Shown here: positions 1 through 8,417 of the stretch, in pieces
How positions within the stretch are numbered: the first letter of the stretch is position 1
Layout: every line of letters begins with the position of its first letter
Notes under the pieces: model-generated
Database searches by the model: none
What the model was told of the DNA's origin: nothing
Seen by the model: only the letters and a program-made list of their open reading frames with translations
Program-made: the position numbers and the translations under genes
NCBI RefSeq assembly: GCF_006149045.1
Contig: NZ_VBSN01000038.1
Span: 1-64,000 of the forward strand
Length of the DNA: 64,000 nucleotides
Direction: 5' to 3'
From: Dyadobacter flavalbus
Lineage (GTDB): Bacteria; Bacteroidota; Bacteroidia; Cytophagales; Spirosomataceae

Positions 1-99
1 ATTCAAGATTGGGTAGATGACTACAATAATTTCGCTCCCCATTCAGCTCTAAAAATGAAGACACCAAAAGAATATTTTATCTTTAAAATCGCTGCTTAA
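1..99 (+). CDS. IS3-family transposase OrfB, C-terminal fragment
   Basis: Frame 1 is open from the window edge to a TAA at 97-99 and encodes 32 residues. The peptide contains DWVDDYNNFAPHSAL followed by KTPKEY, the usual C-terminal end of an IS3-family (rve integrase core) transposase, where the W..YN..RPH.AL..KTP signature follows the last catalytic glutamate. The catalytic DDE residues are outside the window. Family membership is recognised from this signature alone; the subgroup cannot be told. Confidence 0.75.
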   Translation: MQDWVDDYNNFAPHSALKMKTPKEYFIFKIAA

Positions 100-127
100 C
101 TAGTCCAGGTTTTAAGCGGAAAGAGCA
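1..127 (+). mobile_element. Right end of an IS3-family-like insertion sequence (partial)
   Basis: The window opens inside an insertion element. The tail of a transposase reading frame ends at 99 and is followed by a short non-coding stretch typical of an IS terminus. The minus strand from about 127 down reads TGCTCTTTCCGCTTAAAACC, which would suit an IS3-type inverted repeat starting with TG. The exact boundary (about 118-127) cannot be fixed because the left end and the target duplication lie outside the window. Immediately after it a histidine kinase frame continues without its own natural start, so the element probably inserted into that gene. Confidence 0.65.
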
Positions 128-152
128 CAAGGAGCTGTTATCTACACAACAT

Positions 153-3100
153 ATGCTGCTTCAGACCAATGAAGTGGCCCGGATCGGAGGCTGGGAAGTA
201 GATCTTGCAAGCCAGAAAGTATACTGGACTGAGATCACCCGCAAAATTCATGAAATTGATGCGGACTATGAGCCGGATGTAGCAACAGGAATCAGTTTCT
301 TTAAAGAAGGGGAGAACAGGGAAAAGATCCGGCAGGCCGTTCAGGATGCAATAACCCAGGGCAAGAGTTATGATGTGGAATTGCAGTTGATTACAGCTAA
401 GGGCAAAGAAATCTGGGTACGGGCGATTGGAAATGCCGAGATGAAAGAAGGCAAATGCACCCGGCTTTACGGCACTTTTCAGGACATTGATGAAAAGAAA
501 AAAACCGAGTTGCAGATAATTCAGTCCAGAAGCCTGCTGAGCAACGTGCTCCGTGCAGCCTCCGAGGTCAGTATCATTGCATCCGATACCGAAGGCATTA
601 TCAATGTATTCAATCAGGGTGCCGAAAAGCTCCTTGGTTACAAGCCGGAAGAGGTAATCGGGAAAGCTGTAGTTGACCTCGTACATGTGGAGCACGAGCT
701 TCGTGAGCGTAGCAGCCAGCTAAGCAGCGAGTACGGAATGCCCCTTGAAGGCTTTCAGGTTCTTATCCATAAAGCGCAGCGGGAAGGGTCCGAAACCAGG
801 GAATGGACTTATAGAACAAAAGAGGGTTTGCTTAGACCAGTCTTGCTCGCCGTAACGCCGATTCTCGGTCATCAACAGCAGATCATGGGGTACCTGGGCG
901 TTGCGATTGATTTAACGGGCAGAAAAGAAGCAGAAAAGGAACTCGCCACAGAAAGGTCCCGGCTTTGGGCCTTCGTTGAGCATACGCCCGCTGCGGTGGC
1001 CATGTGCGACACCGGATTCAAATACATTGCCACCAGTCGTAAATGGCAGCAGGAGTACAGCCTGGCAAGCGGCCATAATGGCGGCCTTGACCATGACCAG
1101 ATCTTTGGTGCCGGAACGGGCAAATGGAAGGACATCTATCAGAAATGTCTTTTGGACGGGATTGTTTCCGATGGGGAGGAGGTATACAGGCCCGATGGCT
1201 GGGCGCATGACAAGCATGTGAGCTGGAAGGTGAGGCCCTGGTACGACAAATCAGCTATTGGAGGGATAATGGTTTTTGTGCAGGATGTAACGCTGATAGC
1301 CATTCAGAAGCAGGAATTAAACCAGGCGCGGTTGCATGCCGAGCAGGCCAGCATGGCAAAGTCGGAGTTTCTGGCCAACATGAGCCACGAAATCCGGACG
1401 CCTTTAAACGGTGTGATCGGGTTTACCGATCTGGTGTTGAAGACAGAACTGAATGAAACCCAGAAAAATTATCTGGACATTGTCAATAAGTCTGCCCATG
1501 CCTTGCTGGGCATTATCAATGACATACTGGATTTTTCCAAAATTGAAGCGGGCAAACTGGAACTGCAGAAGGAAAAGTGTGACATCTATGAAATTGCTGC
1601 CCAGGCTGCGGCCATTATATCCTTTCCCGTGCAAAGCAAAGGCCTGGAAATGCTTTTGAATATGGATGCCGGCCTGCCGCGGTTTATATGGACCGATGAA
1701 GTCCGTCTGAAACAGGTGCTGATCAACCTGTTGAGCAATGCATCCAAATTCACGGATCAGGGTGAAATCGAGCTCCGGATCAATATGCTGGCTTATGATC
1801 CGGCAGAAACCGGACAGCTGACCTGCCGTTTTACCGTCCGGGATACGGGGATCGGGATCCGGGCAGAAAAGCAGGACAAGATCTTTGAAGCTTTTTTACA
1901 GGAGGACGGCTCTACGACCAAAAAATATGGTGGTACCGGCCTGGGGCTGACCATATCCAACAAGCTGCTGGCCATGATGGGCAGCCGGCTGCAACTCAGC
2001 AGTGTTCCCGGAATGGGGAGTACTTTCTATTTTGACCTGACCATGAAGGCTGAGCCAGGTGCGCCTATCATCTGGGAAAATGCAGACCATATCAAAAATG
2101 TGCTTATTGTCGATGATAATGCGACCAACCGCATGATCCTGCAACAGATGCTGGCATACCTGAAAATAAACACGTTCCTGGCCAGGGATGGCTATGAAGC
2201 ATTGGACGCACTTTCCAAAGGAGCGGTTTACGATGCAGTGCTGATGGATTATCACATGCCGGATATGGACGGGCTGGAAACCATCCGGAAGATTCGGGAG
2301 GAATTCTCACCGGCTGAGCTTCCGGTTGTTTTGCTGAACAGCTCAGCCGATGATGCGATGGTTATAAAAGGGTGTGAAGAACTACGGGTCAATTACCGCC
2401 TGTTAAAGCCTGTCAGCTTAGGGGATATCTCGCTGGCGCTTTCGCGACTTTCCCAGAAGGAAAGTCCAAAGCTTCCGGCCAAAGAACCTGTTCGGGAGAT
2501 TATTGACATTCCGCTTACGGTATTGATAGCCGAAGACAATCCTGTTAACATGTTCCTGGCTAAAACAGTTATCGGGCAAATTGCTGTAAATGCAAGGATT
2601 ATCGAGGCGGTAAATGGCGCTGAGGCGCTGGCATTGTGCCTGCAGCAATTGCCGGACCTGATTTTTATGGATATTCAGATGCCGGAGATGAATGGCTACG
2701 AAGCGGCCATGCAGATTCGTCAGATTCCAGCAGCAGGGCATATTCCGATCGTTGCACTTACGGCCGGTAACCTGAAAGGGGAGAAGGAAAAATGCATTCA
2801 GGCCGGAATGGATGATTTTGTCACCAAGCCTTTTGCTCAGCAAACAATCAGGGATATAATTGGGAAGTACATCCTTAAATCCGGGTTTAAAGAAAACCTC
2901 AGCATTTTAACCGAGGAAAATGGCCGTAACCAGCAAACAGCTCAGCCCGATCCGGATCCTGCATCCAGCCGCTTCGATATTCAGCAACTCGATGAAATGT
3001 ACATGCAGGACTATGCATTTATAGCGGAGTTTTTGTTGTTGACCCGGCAGGCATTGCTAAAAGGATTGACCGAATTGAAAGAGCACCAAATTCGCCGGGA

Positions 3101-3311
3101 CCTGAGCGGGATCAGGGCAGCAGGGCACAAACTGAAAGGTGCAGCAGCATCTGCTTTCATGCCTGTAATCACCAGTCTGGCTGCCCGGCTTGAACACCTG
3201 GATCACTATGACCCACAAACAGTACAGGAGCTTTTAGGCGAACTTGAAAATGAAACTGAACGGGTACTGCCGGTGATTGACACGTTATCAAAGCGGACAG
3301 CAAGCTATTGA
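153..3311 (+). CDS. Hybrid sensor histidine kinase, probably 5'-truncated by the IS
   Basis: From the first ATG this encodes 1052 residues: three PAS domains (about 7-115, 128-258, 266-385), a HisKA dimerisation domain with MSHEIRTP (phospho-acceptor His412), a HATPase_c domain (DTGIGI near 564, then GGTGLGL), two receiver domains with predicted phospho-Asp699 and Asp840, and a C-terminal HPt domain with His992 in GHKLKGA. It is thus a full His-Asp-Asp-His phosphorelay protein. The frame is already open from position 87 and reads KELLSTQH just before the ATG, a plausible linker to an upstream sensor part, while IS sequence lies directly upstream. I infer that the N-terminus and native promoter were lost to the insertion. 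No transmembrane segment remains, so the product would be cytosolic if made. Signal and output are unknown. Confidence 0.85.
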   Translation: MLLQTNEVARIGGWEVDLASQKVYWTEITRKIHEIDADYEPDVATGISFFKEGENREKIRQAVQDAITQGKSYDVELQLITAKGKEIWVRAIGNAEMKEGKCTRLYGTFQDIDEKKKTELQIIQSRSLLSNVLRAASEVSIIASDTEGIINVFNQGAEKLLGYKPEEVIGKAVVDLVHVEHELRERSSQLSSEYGMPLEGFQVLIHKAQREGSETREWTYRTKEGLLRPVLLAVTPILGHQQQIMGYLGVAIDLTGRKEAEKELATERSRLWAFVEHTPAAVAMCDTGFKYIATSRKWQQEYSLASGHNGGLDHDQIFGAGTGKWKDIYQKCLLDGIVSDGEEVYRPDGWAHDKHVSWKVRPWYDKSAIGGIMVFVQDVTLIAIQKQELNQARLHAEQASMAKSEFLANMSHEIRTPLNGVIGFTDLVLKTELNETQKNYLDIVNKSAHALLGIINDILDFSKIEAGKLELQKEKCDIYEIAAQAAAIISFPVQSKGLEMLLNMDAGLPRFIWTDEVRLKQVLINLLSNASKFTDQGEIELRINMLAYDPAETGQLTCRFTVRDTGIGIRAEKQDKIFEAFLQEDGSTTKKYGGTGLGLTISNKLLAMMGSRLQLSSVPGMGSTFYFDLTMKAEPGAPIIWENADHIKNVLIVDDNATNRMILQQMLAYLKINTFLARDGYEALDALSKGAVYDAVLMDYHMPDMDGLETIRKIREEFSPAELPVVLLNSSADDAMVIKGCEELRVNYRLLKPVSLGDISLALSRLSQKESPKLPAKEPVREIIDIPLTVLIAEDNPVNMFLAKTVIGQIAVNARIIEAVNGAEALALCLQQLPDLIFMDIQMPEMNGYEAAMQIRQIPAAGHIPIVALTAGNLKGEKEKCIQAGMDDFVTKPFAQQTIRDIIGKYILKSGFKENLSILTEENGRNQQTAQPDPDPASSRFDIQQLDEMYMQDYAFIAEFLLLTRQALLKGLTELKEHQIRRDLSGIRAAGHKLKGAAASAFMPVITSLAARLEHLDHYDPQTVQELLGELENETERVLPVIDTLSKRTASY

Positions 3312-3513
3312 TTAGCAGCTTAAATCCAGATTGTTTTAGTAAATAAAGCTTGCATAACCTATTGACAATGGAAACGGGTTTTCAGGCGGAGGCTCGGATA
3401 CCGGCATGGTTTAAAACTTACCCGTAAACGGATAGGGTTGTTAAATAAGTTGAGCCGTAGCCAGCCAATGGTATTTGAAACAGCGTCTTGCTCGTCCGAA
3501 GTCAATGAGTTAA

Positions 3514-3726
3514 TCTTCTACTTTAACCATTGATTGTAAAGCTTTGCTGGTGTGCAAGCCTATTTATGATTTTAAAGAACTCCTGAAAGATTACGGGTTT
3601 CTGCACTGTCATTTGTCTCATTTGGTCAATAGAAAATGGATAACCAGCGGGAAGAAAGAATTTGGTGATTTTTGAATGCTTACTGAAGGAGCTCAGTTCC
3701 GGTTTCACGGGGTCAAAAAGAACTGA
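3514..3726 (+). pseudogene. Decayed LytTR DNA-binding domain (response regulator remnant)
   Basis: Between stops this frame reads LLVCKPIYDFKELLKDYGF, then HCHLSHLVNRKWI, which matches the LytTR consensus (L..FE.LL...F.R.H.SHLVN...I) seen in LytR/AlgR-type regulators. It is interrupted by a TGA at 3673 and then continues with EGAQ and KKN, resembling the usual end of the domain (DG..IPVS..KK). No start codon or receiver domain is visible. It looks like the decayed 3' end of a two-component response regulator next to the IS-hit kinase. Identification is by motif only. Confidence 0.55.
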
Positions 3727-3732
3727 TCAAAA

Positions 3733-3772
3733 AGGCTCTCAATCCGATTTGACAAAATAAGATTGAGAGCCT
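3733..3772 (-). terminator. Strong hairpin with T-run on the minus strand, no obvious parent gene
   Basis: A perfect 12-bp stem (AGGCTCTCAATC / GATTGAGAGCCT) with a 16-nt loop is followed on the minus strand by TTTTTGATC, the layout of a rho-independent terminator. No convincing minus-strand gene ends just upstream of it (positions above 3772); the next minus gene has its own terminator at 4192. It may be left from a lost gene or end an unrecognised small RNA. Confidence 0.55.
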
Positions 3773-4191
3773 AAGCCGGACTACACATTGATAGTACATG
3801 GATATAAACTTATTCATTTTACGGTATTCTGCCGGAATAGGTTGTCGGAAATACAACATCAAAGACCCGGATTTGCTGCTGGACTACATGACGTAATCTT
3901 ACTCCTTTGTCCTTTTCTCCCATCTGGTTTAAAGATTACATCCAAGCCGAACGTATTTTATTCATCATGTATTGTCAGAACAAACTAGTTAAGGGTTATT
4001 TAAAAGGCTTCTTTTCGAGATATAAGCCGAATAATACATTGTTGAATAACGTATGTTTTGATCATCAGGCATTTGGGAAATATATCATTACAAGATGTTA
4101 ATATTTACCGCAGTATATGTTAAAAGTTGTATTAACCTTTGCGAACAAAAAACGGTAAACCTGTTCCGGTAACATACGCCTGGTGTATGAT

Positions 4192-4227
4192 AAAAAGAAC
4201 CGTCCATAACGCACTATGAACGGCTCT
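4192..4227 (-). terminator. Rho-independent terminator of the first ELWxxDGT gene
   Basis: On the minus strand a 13-bp stem (AGAGCCGTTCATA / TATGGACGGTTCT, with G-T pairs) and a 6-nt loop is followed by TTTTT, about 40 bases past the stop codon at 4268. Confidence 0.8.
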
Positions 4228-4267
4228 TGTGTTTTCATTTCAATGGCTGCTTTTTCCGTTAAGCTAA

Positions 4268-7200
4268 CTACTCCGTTACGAGCAATTTGAGGACTTCTGT
4301 TGCAGCTGCTGAATGTATTTTCAAGAGGTATATGCCCGGGTTTATCGCCAGACCGGAAATATCGGCTTCTGCTTTCTGTCCGGCCCTGGCTTTTTGAAGT
4401 GTAATAACCGGATCGCTCTGGCCTGTACTGTTTAGCAGATACAGGGAAATATCTTCGCTGTGCCGGCTGGACACGGATATGGTAAACCGGCCTTTGACCG
4501 GGTTGGGGTAAACCGCAGATTCCTGCGCATCCTGTGCTGTTTCCAGCGCAATAGCTTCCTGATTCCACCGGGCCACGTTACTGTTTTCAGGAGGCGTCTG
4601 AACGATCAGTTGAGGAAGGTTGTCGCTGTTTTCCTTACTGTTAAAAACCACTTGGGTATTTCGTTTGTCGGGATCTTCCAGGAAGAGACTCACCATTGTT
4701 TCACCGGCTTGCTGGCGCGCTTTCACGTAACCGGACACATCTATTTCATAGTATTTGTATACCTCATTGACCACTGCATAGCCCAGGGACGGCGTGAATG
4801 GTTCCGGCGCGTTGTTATTGGAAATCAATTCTTCTCCCCACCTGTTTTCATCGACTCCATATGCATGAACGGAAACCTCGTTGCTGTTTTCATGGTTATG
4901 CCCGTACACCCGCAGTATGGCCGAGGTGATGGCTGCTTTCGGGAGCTGAAACCGAAGATAAGATGAGCGTCTTGTTGAAAGATCATCGGCATCGTTGTTG
5001 TTCTTTATTTCCAGGCTGGCAGCATAGCCAAACCTTCGATTTTTGTATGTGCCATTGCGTACATAGGCGTCTGCAACCGGCTTCAAAGCCAGGCTTGTCT
5101 GTACAATTTCAATCGCCGATACTCTGGGCATATCCGCTGCGCCGCTCGTGAAGTCGATGCTGAGCATGCCGTCCGTAACCGTAACCGGAACGGATTTCTG
5201 AATTGCCCGCATGGCTCCGCCCGCAGCGGCAAAGATGTCGAAGTTGGTCAGTTTGCGGCTGCCTTCCATGGTGACATTGAATTGTCTTTTTCCGGCTCCG
5301 CCTGCCCCTTTGCCCGGCACCCCGTACCAGATTTCAGCAAAGTGCAGGATCACATTTACCTTGCCGTTTGGAACCGGAATGTTGTAGCTGAATGATGGCG
5401 AGCAGCGGCCTGAGCGGTACAGTTCATCATCGTCTGTATGGAGGATATCCCCGCCTGCAACCGAGCTGGTACGGTCTATGCCTTCATAATGCTGATCCGC
5501 ACTGAACTTCCTTCCGCCGGAAGCCGTGAAGGTTGCTCCGCCTGCATTGATGAGCATGGAATTTTCGGTGTTTGTCTTGATTTTGAAAAGCTCGGCGCCG
5601 TACCGGCCATTATCGGCCGATATCAAAAGCTGGTTATTTAAGGCAGCAATCTCGTAGAACAGCGTGGAGCCCTTCGGGTTTAAATCGTAAGCCAGGCTGG
5701 TGGATCCGGCTGTACCCTGGGTTTTCCAGAGTTTAAGCCGGTGGGTTTCATCAAATGCGCTGAAATACAAGGTATTTCCTACACTGGCTGTAAGCTGGAT
5801 AGATGCCCCATACTCTCCTGAGCCGATCTTTGAAATTTGCTGTGTGCCTTTCACTGTACCATCGCTTTTCCATAACTGTTCCTGTCTTTTAGGTACACAA
5901 TAGAAGTTTCCATTCACTGCCAGCATGTTATGTGTAAATATGGTGCTGATCCGGTCGTAATCGTAAAATTGAAAACCTGCCACTGAAAAGGTTCCCTGCT
6001 CGGTGCCATCCGTTCTCCATAATGCTTCTCCATCGTAATCATCCCCGCCATGAAAGGCCAGGTAGAAAACCAGGTTGTTCACTGTTGTGAGTTTAGAAAA
6101 TGAAGAGTTGACTTTTGTAATGAACGTTGTCCCTGCTGCAGTGCCATCACTTTTAACCAAGCGGTTTCTCCGGGCAAAGCCTTCGGTATCCGTTACAATA
6201 TAATAAACCAGGTTACCTGCTACGGTAATGGAAGTATACAGGCCTTCAACATTGTTTCTACTCCGGCTGACTGCCAGATCCTTGACCAGCACGGTTCCTG
6301 CTGCCGTACCGTTGCTTTTCCATAGGTCTACACTGTTGATGCCGTCATAGGCACCAAAGAAGACGAGCCCGTTCATCGTTACAGGAAAAAAGGTAGGTGT
6401 TTGGGCAAAGGTTCTGACCAGCTGTGTGCCGGCTGTACTGCCGTTGCTTTTCCAAAGCTGCATGCTGCCGCTGCCATTGACGATCCCGAAGAACAGGGTG
6501 CCATTTACATTGATCAGCCCTTGCAGCGTGTCTGCTTTGGTGAAGTCTTTTACTTTGATGGTCGTCGTCTGGGTTCCGTTGCTTTTCCAAAGACTGTGCA
6601 CCTGTGATCCTTTTCCGGTTACAAAGTAAGCGGTTCCATTTACATTCGTGATCTGCTCGGGATAAGAGCTGTTTGCCCCGCTGACAATATCACTGACCAG
6701 CATGGTACCGGCTGCGCTGCCATCGGTTTTCCAGAGCTCGCGGCCATGAATGCCGTCATCAGCCGTGAAGTAGGAAACCCCGTTGACCTGGGTAAAACCC
6801 AGCGGCATGGATCCCGGTCTGGCAAGCTCGGTCACGGCATGGGTGCCGCCTGTGACTATGGTGCTGTTGAAAAGCTCCGGGCCGCGGCCTGTGTTGCCGT
6901 TGAAGTACAGGGTGCCCTGGACGTTCAGCAGCCGGGACGCAGTCAGCTCAGCGAGTAACTTGGTGCCATAAACGTTGCCGTTGCTCTGCCAGAGCTTTTC
7001 GCCTGAGCCATCATTGGCAACAAAGGCGGCTTTGCTGCCTACGGCAATAAGTTCCCGGATATCCGAGCCTGCGCTGCCCGGCCGGATGTCTTTGACCAGC
7101 TCCGTAGCAGTAGCGTTGCTTTTCCAGAGTTCGGGGCCGTTCACGCCGTCATTCGCCACAAAATAAAGCTGTCCCGCTATGGCAGTCAGCATGGAAGGTT

Positions 7201-8110
7201 CCGACGAAGCCGCGCCGGGATTAATGTCTTTGACCAGAACCGTTCCGGTTGTGGTTCCATCGGTTTTCCAGAGTTCATTGCCAGTAGTGCCGTTACTGGC
7301 AGTGAAATACAGGCTGCTTCCTATTCTGGTAAGGGAAAGCACACCAGATGAAAATGCCTTGACCAATGTAACTCCGGCCGTATTGCTGACCTTGTACAAG
7401 CCGGTTCCCTGCGCATTGGAAACACTGAAGTATACATCGCTGCCAATTGCCACAAGCGAAGAGTAAACCTTTATAGCGCCAGTCAGATTATCTTTGAGTT
7501 CTACGGTGCCATTTTCGGTACCGTTGGATTTGTAAAGTTTGTGATAAATTCCGTTCTCAATGGTGATAAAAAACACGGTGCCATTGACATCGACTGCCTC
7601 CTTTAAAACTTCATTATTCAAGGTGAATTTTTTCAGTAATACCGTCCCGAAAGCAGTTCCATCTGTTTTCCTTAACCCTGTTGTACTAAAAAAATACAAG
7701 GTGCCATTCAGATTTGCATACGGCATGGTAGTCAGGTTTTGAAAAAGGATTGTGCCTTTGGAGGTTCCGTCGCTCTTATATAAATTTAATTCATAAAAGC
7801 TTGCAACAGGGCGCACCACAAAATAAACCGTGCCGTCAAACGCGCTCAGGCTGCCTACAAACTCGGCACCCGGGAACTCTTTGACCAGCACTGTCCCATT
7901 TGCCGAGCCGTCGCTTTTCCATAATCCCTTTTTAACGGGACCATTATCAGCAATCATATAAATCATATTGTCCGCTGCAATAGATTCATGGATCACAAAG
8001 CCGCTGTCAGAGCGGGTCACGTTGATATCTTTTACAAGCCCGCTTTCCTGCGCCAGCAGGGCCTGTACACTGATCAGTGAAAAGGCCAGAAAAAGTACAA
8101 TTTTGTTCAT
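4268..8110 (-). CDS. Secreted ELWxxDGT-repeat protein with malectin, DNRLRE and T9SS sorting domains
   Basis: A 1280-residue exported protein. A signal peptide (about 1-20, ending LLAQ) is followed by about 17 copies of a 40-50 residue repeat with the core ELWKSDGTxxGT (about 25-845), the ELWxxDGT family thought to form beta-propeller-like surface structures. Then come a malectin-type carbohydrate-binding domain (about 853-1003, starting INAGG and containing LHFAEIW), a DNRLRE/CBM96-like domain (about 1005-1173, PVADAYVRNG) and a T9SS type A sorting domain (about 1200-1280, YPNP...GIYLLKI...EVLKLLV). Family knowledge implies export by T9SS to the cell surface or medium. Binding of a glycan is inferred from the domains; no catalytic domain is seen. 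It precedes a second ELWxxDGT gene in the same orientation, separated by 307 bp. Confidence 0.9.
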   Translation of the reverse strand: MNKIVLFLAFSLISVQALLAQESGLVKDINVTRSDSGFVIHESIAADNMIYMIADNGPVKKGLWKSDGSANGTVLVKEFPGAEFVGSLSAFDGTVYFVVRPVASFYELNLYKSDGTSKGTILFQNLTTMPYANLNGTLYFFSTTGLRKTDGTAFGTVLLKKFTLNNEVLKEAVDVNGTVFFITIENGIYHKLYKSNGTENGTVELKDNLTGAIKVYSSLVAIGSDVYFSVSNAQGTGLYKVSNTAGVTLVKAFSSGVLSLTRIGSSLYFTASNGTTGNELWKTDGTTTGTVLVKDINPGAASSEPSMLTAIAGQLYFVANDGVNGPELWKSNATATELVKDIRPGSAGSDIRELIAVGSKAAFVANDGSGEKLWQSNGNVYGTKLLAELTASRLLNVQGTLYFNGNTGRGPELFNSTIVTGGTHAVTELARPGSMPLGFTQVNGVSYFTADDGIHGRELWKTDGSAAGTMLVSDIVSGANSSYPEQITNVNGTAYFVTGKGSQVHSLWKSNGTQTTTIKVKDFTKADTLQGLINVNGTLFFGIVNGSGSMQLWKSNGSTAGTQLVRTFAQTPTFFPVTMNGLVFFGAYDGINSVDLWKSNGTAAGTVLVKDLAVSRSRNNVEGLYTSITVAGNLVYYIVTDTEGFARRNRLVKSDGTAAGTTFITKVNSSFSKLTTVNNLVFYLAFHGGDDYDGEALWRTDGTEQGTFSVAGFQFYDYDRISTIFTHNMLAVNGNFYCVPKRQEQLWKSDGTVKGTQQISKIGSGEYGASIQLTASVGNTLYFSAFDETHRLKLWKTQGTAGSTSLAYDLNPKGSTLFYEIAALNNQLLISADNGRYGAELFKIKTNTENSMLINAGGATFTASGGRKFSADQHYEGIDRTSSVAGGDILHTDDDELYRSGRCSPSFSYNIPVPNGKVNVILHFAEIWYGVPGKGAGGAGKRQFNVTMEGSRKLTNFDIFAAAGGAMRAIQKSVPVTVTDGMLSIDFTSGAADMPRVSAIEIVQTSLALKPVADAYVRNGTYKNRRFGYAASLEIKNNNDADDLSTRRSSYLRFQLPKAAITSAILRVYGHNHENSNEVSVHAYGVDENRWGEELISNNNAPEPFTPSLGYAVVNEVYKYYEIDVSGYVKARQQAGETMVSLFLEDPDKRNTQVVFNSKENSDNLPQLIVQTPPENSNVARWNQEAIALETAQDAQESAVYPNPVKGRFTISVSSRHSEDISLYLLNSTGQSDPVITLQKARAGQKAEADISGLAINPGIYLLKIHSAAATEVLKLLVTE

Positions 8111-8417
8111 CGTTTTCTATGATTAAATGGTGAGTTAAACGTTACGTATTGTCAAAACAATGGACTTCAAAGTGCCTGCTTTTGCAATCCCAGCACTACG
8201 GATTCACAAGCCCATTTCAGGCATCATGCTCCATGGCTAGGCAATTGCATATCGATACGATAGCATAGTGTGTGACTGTAAAATCAGGTGTACAAGCCAG
8301 TCTGGCTGAATCGTTTTTGCTGATGGGGAGAAGAAGTAAGTTTTACGTTAGGCTTTGATAAATACTTTTATAAATCGCTGTTAGAGGTTAAACAAGTACT
8401 ATTTACAATACTTCTTA
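8111..8417. other. Intergenic region between the two ELWxxDGT genes
   Basis: 307 bases with no open frame or recognised motif. It presumably holds the promoter of the 4268-8110 gene and the terminator of the one above, but I found neither a TAnnTTTG box nor a clear hairpin. Confidence 0.5.
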
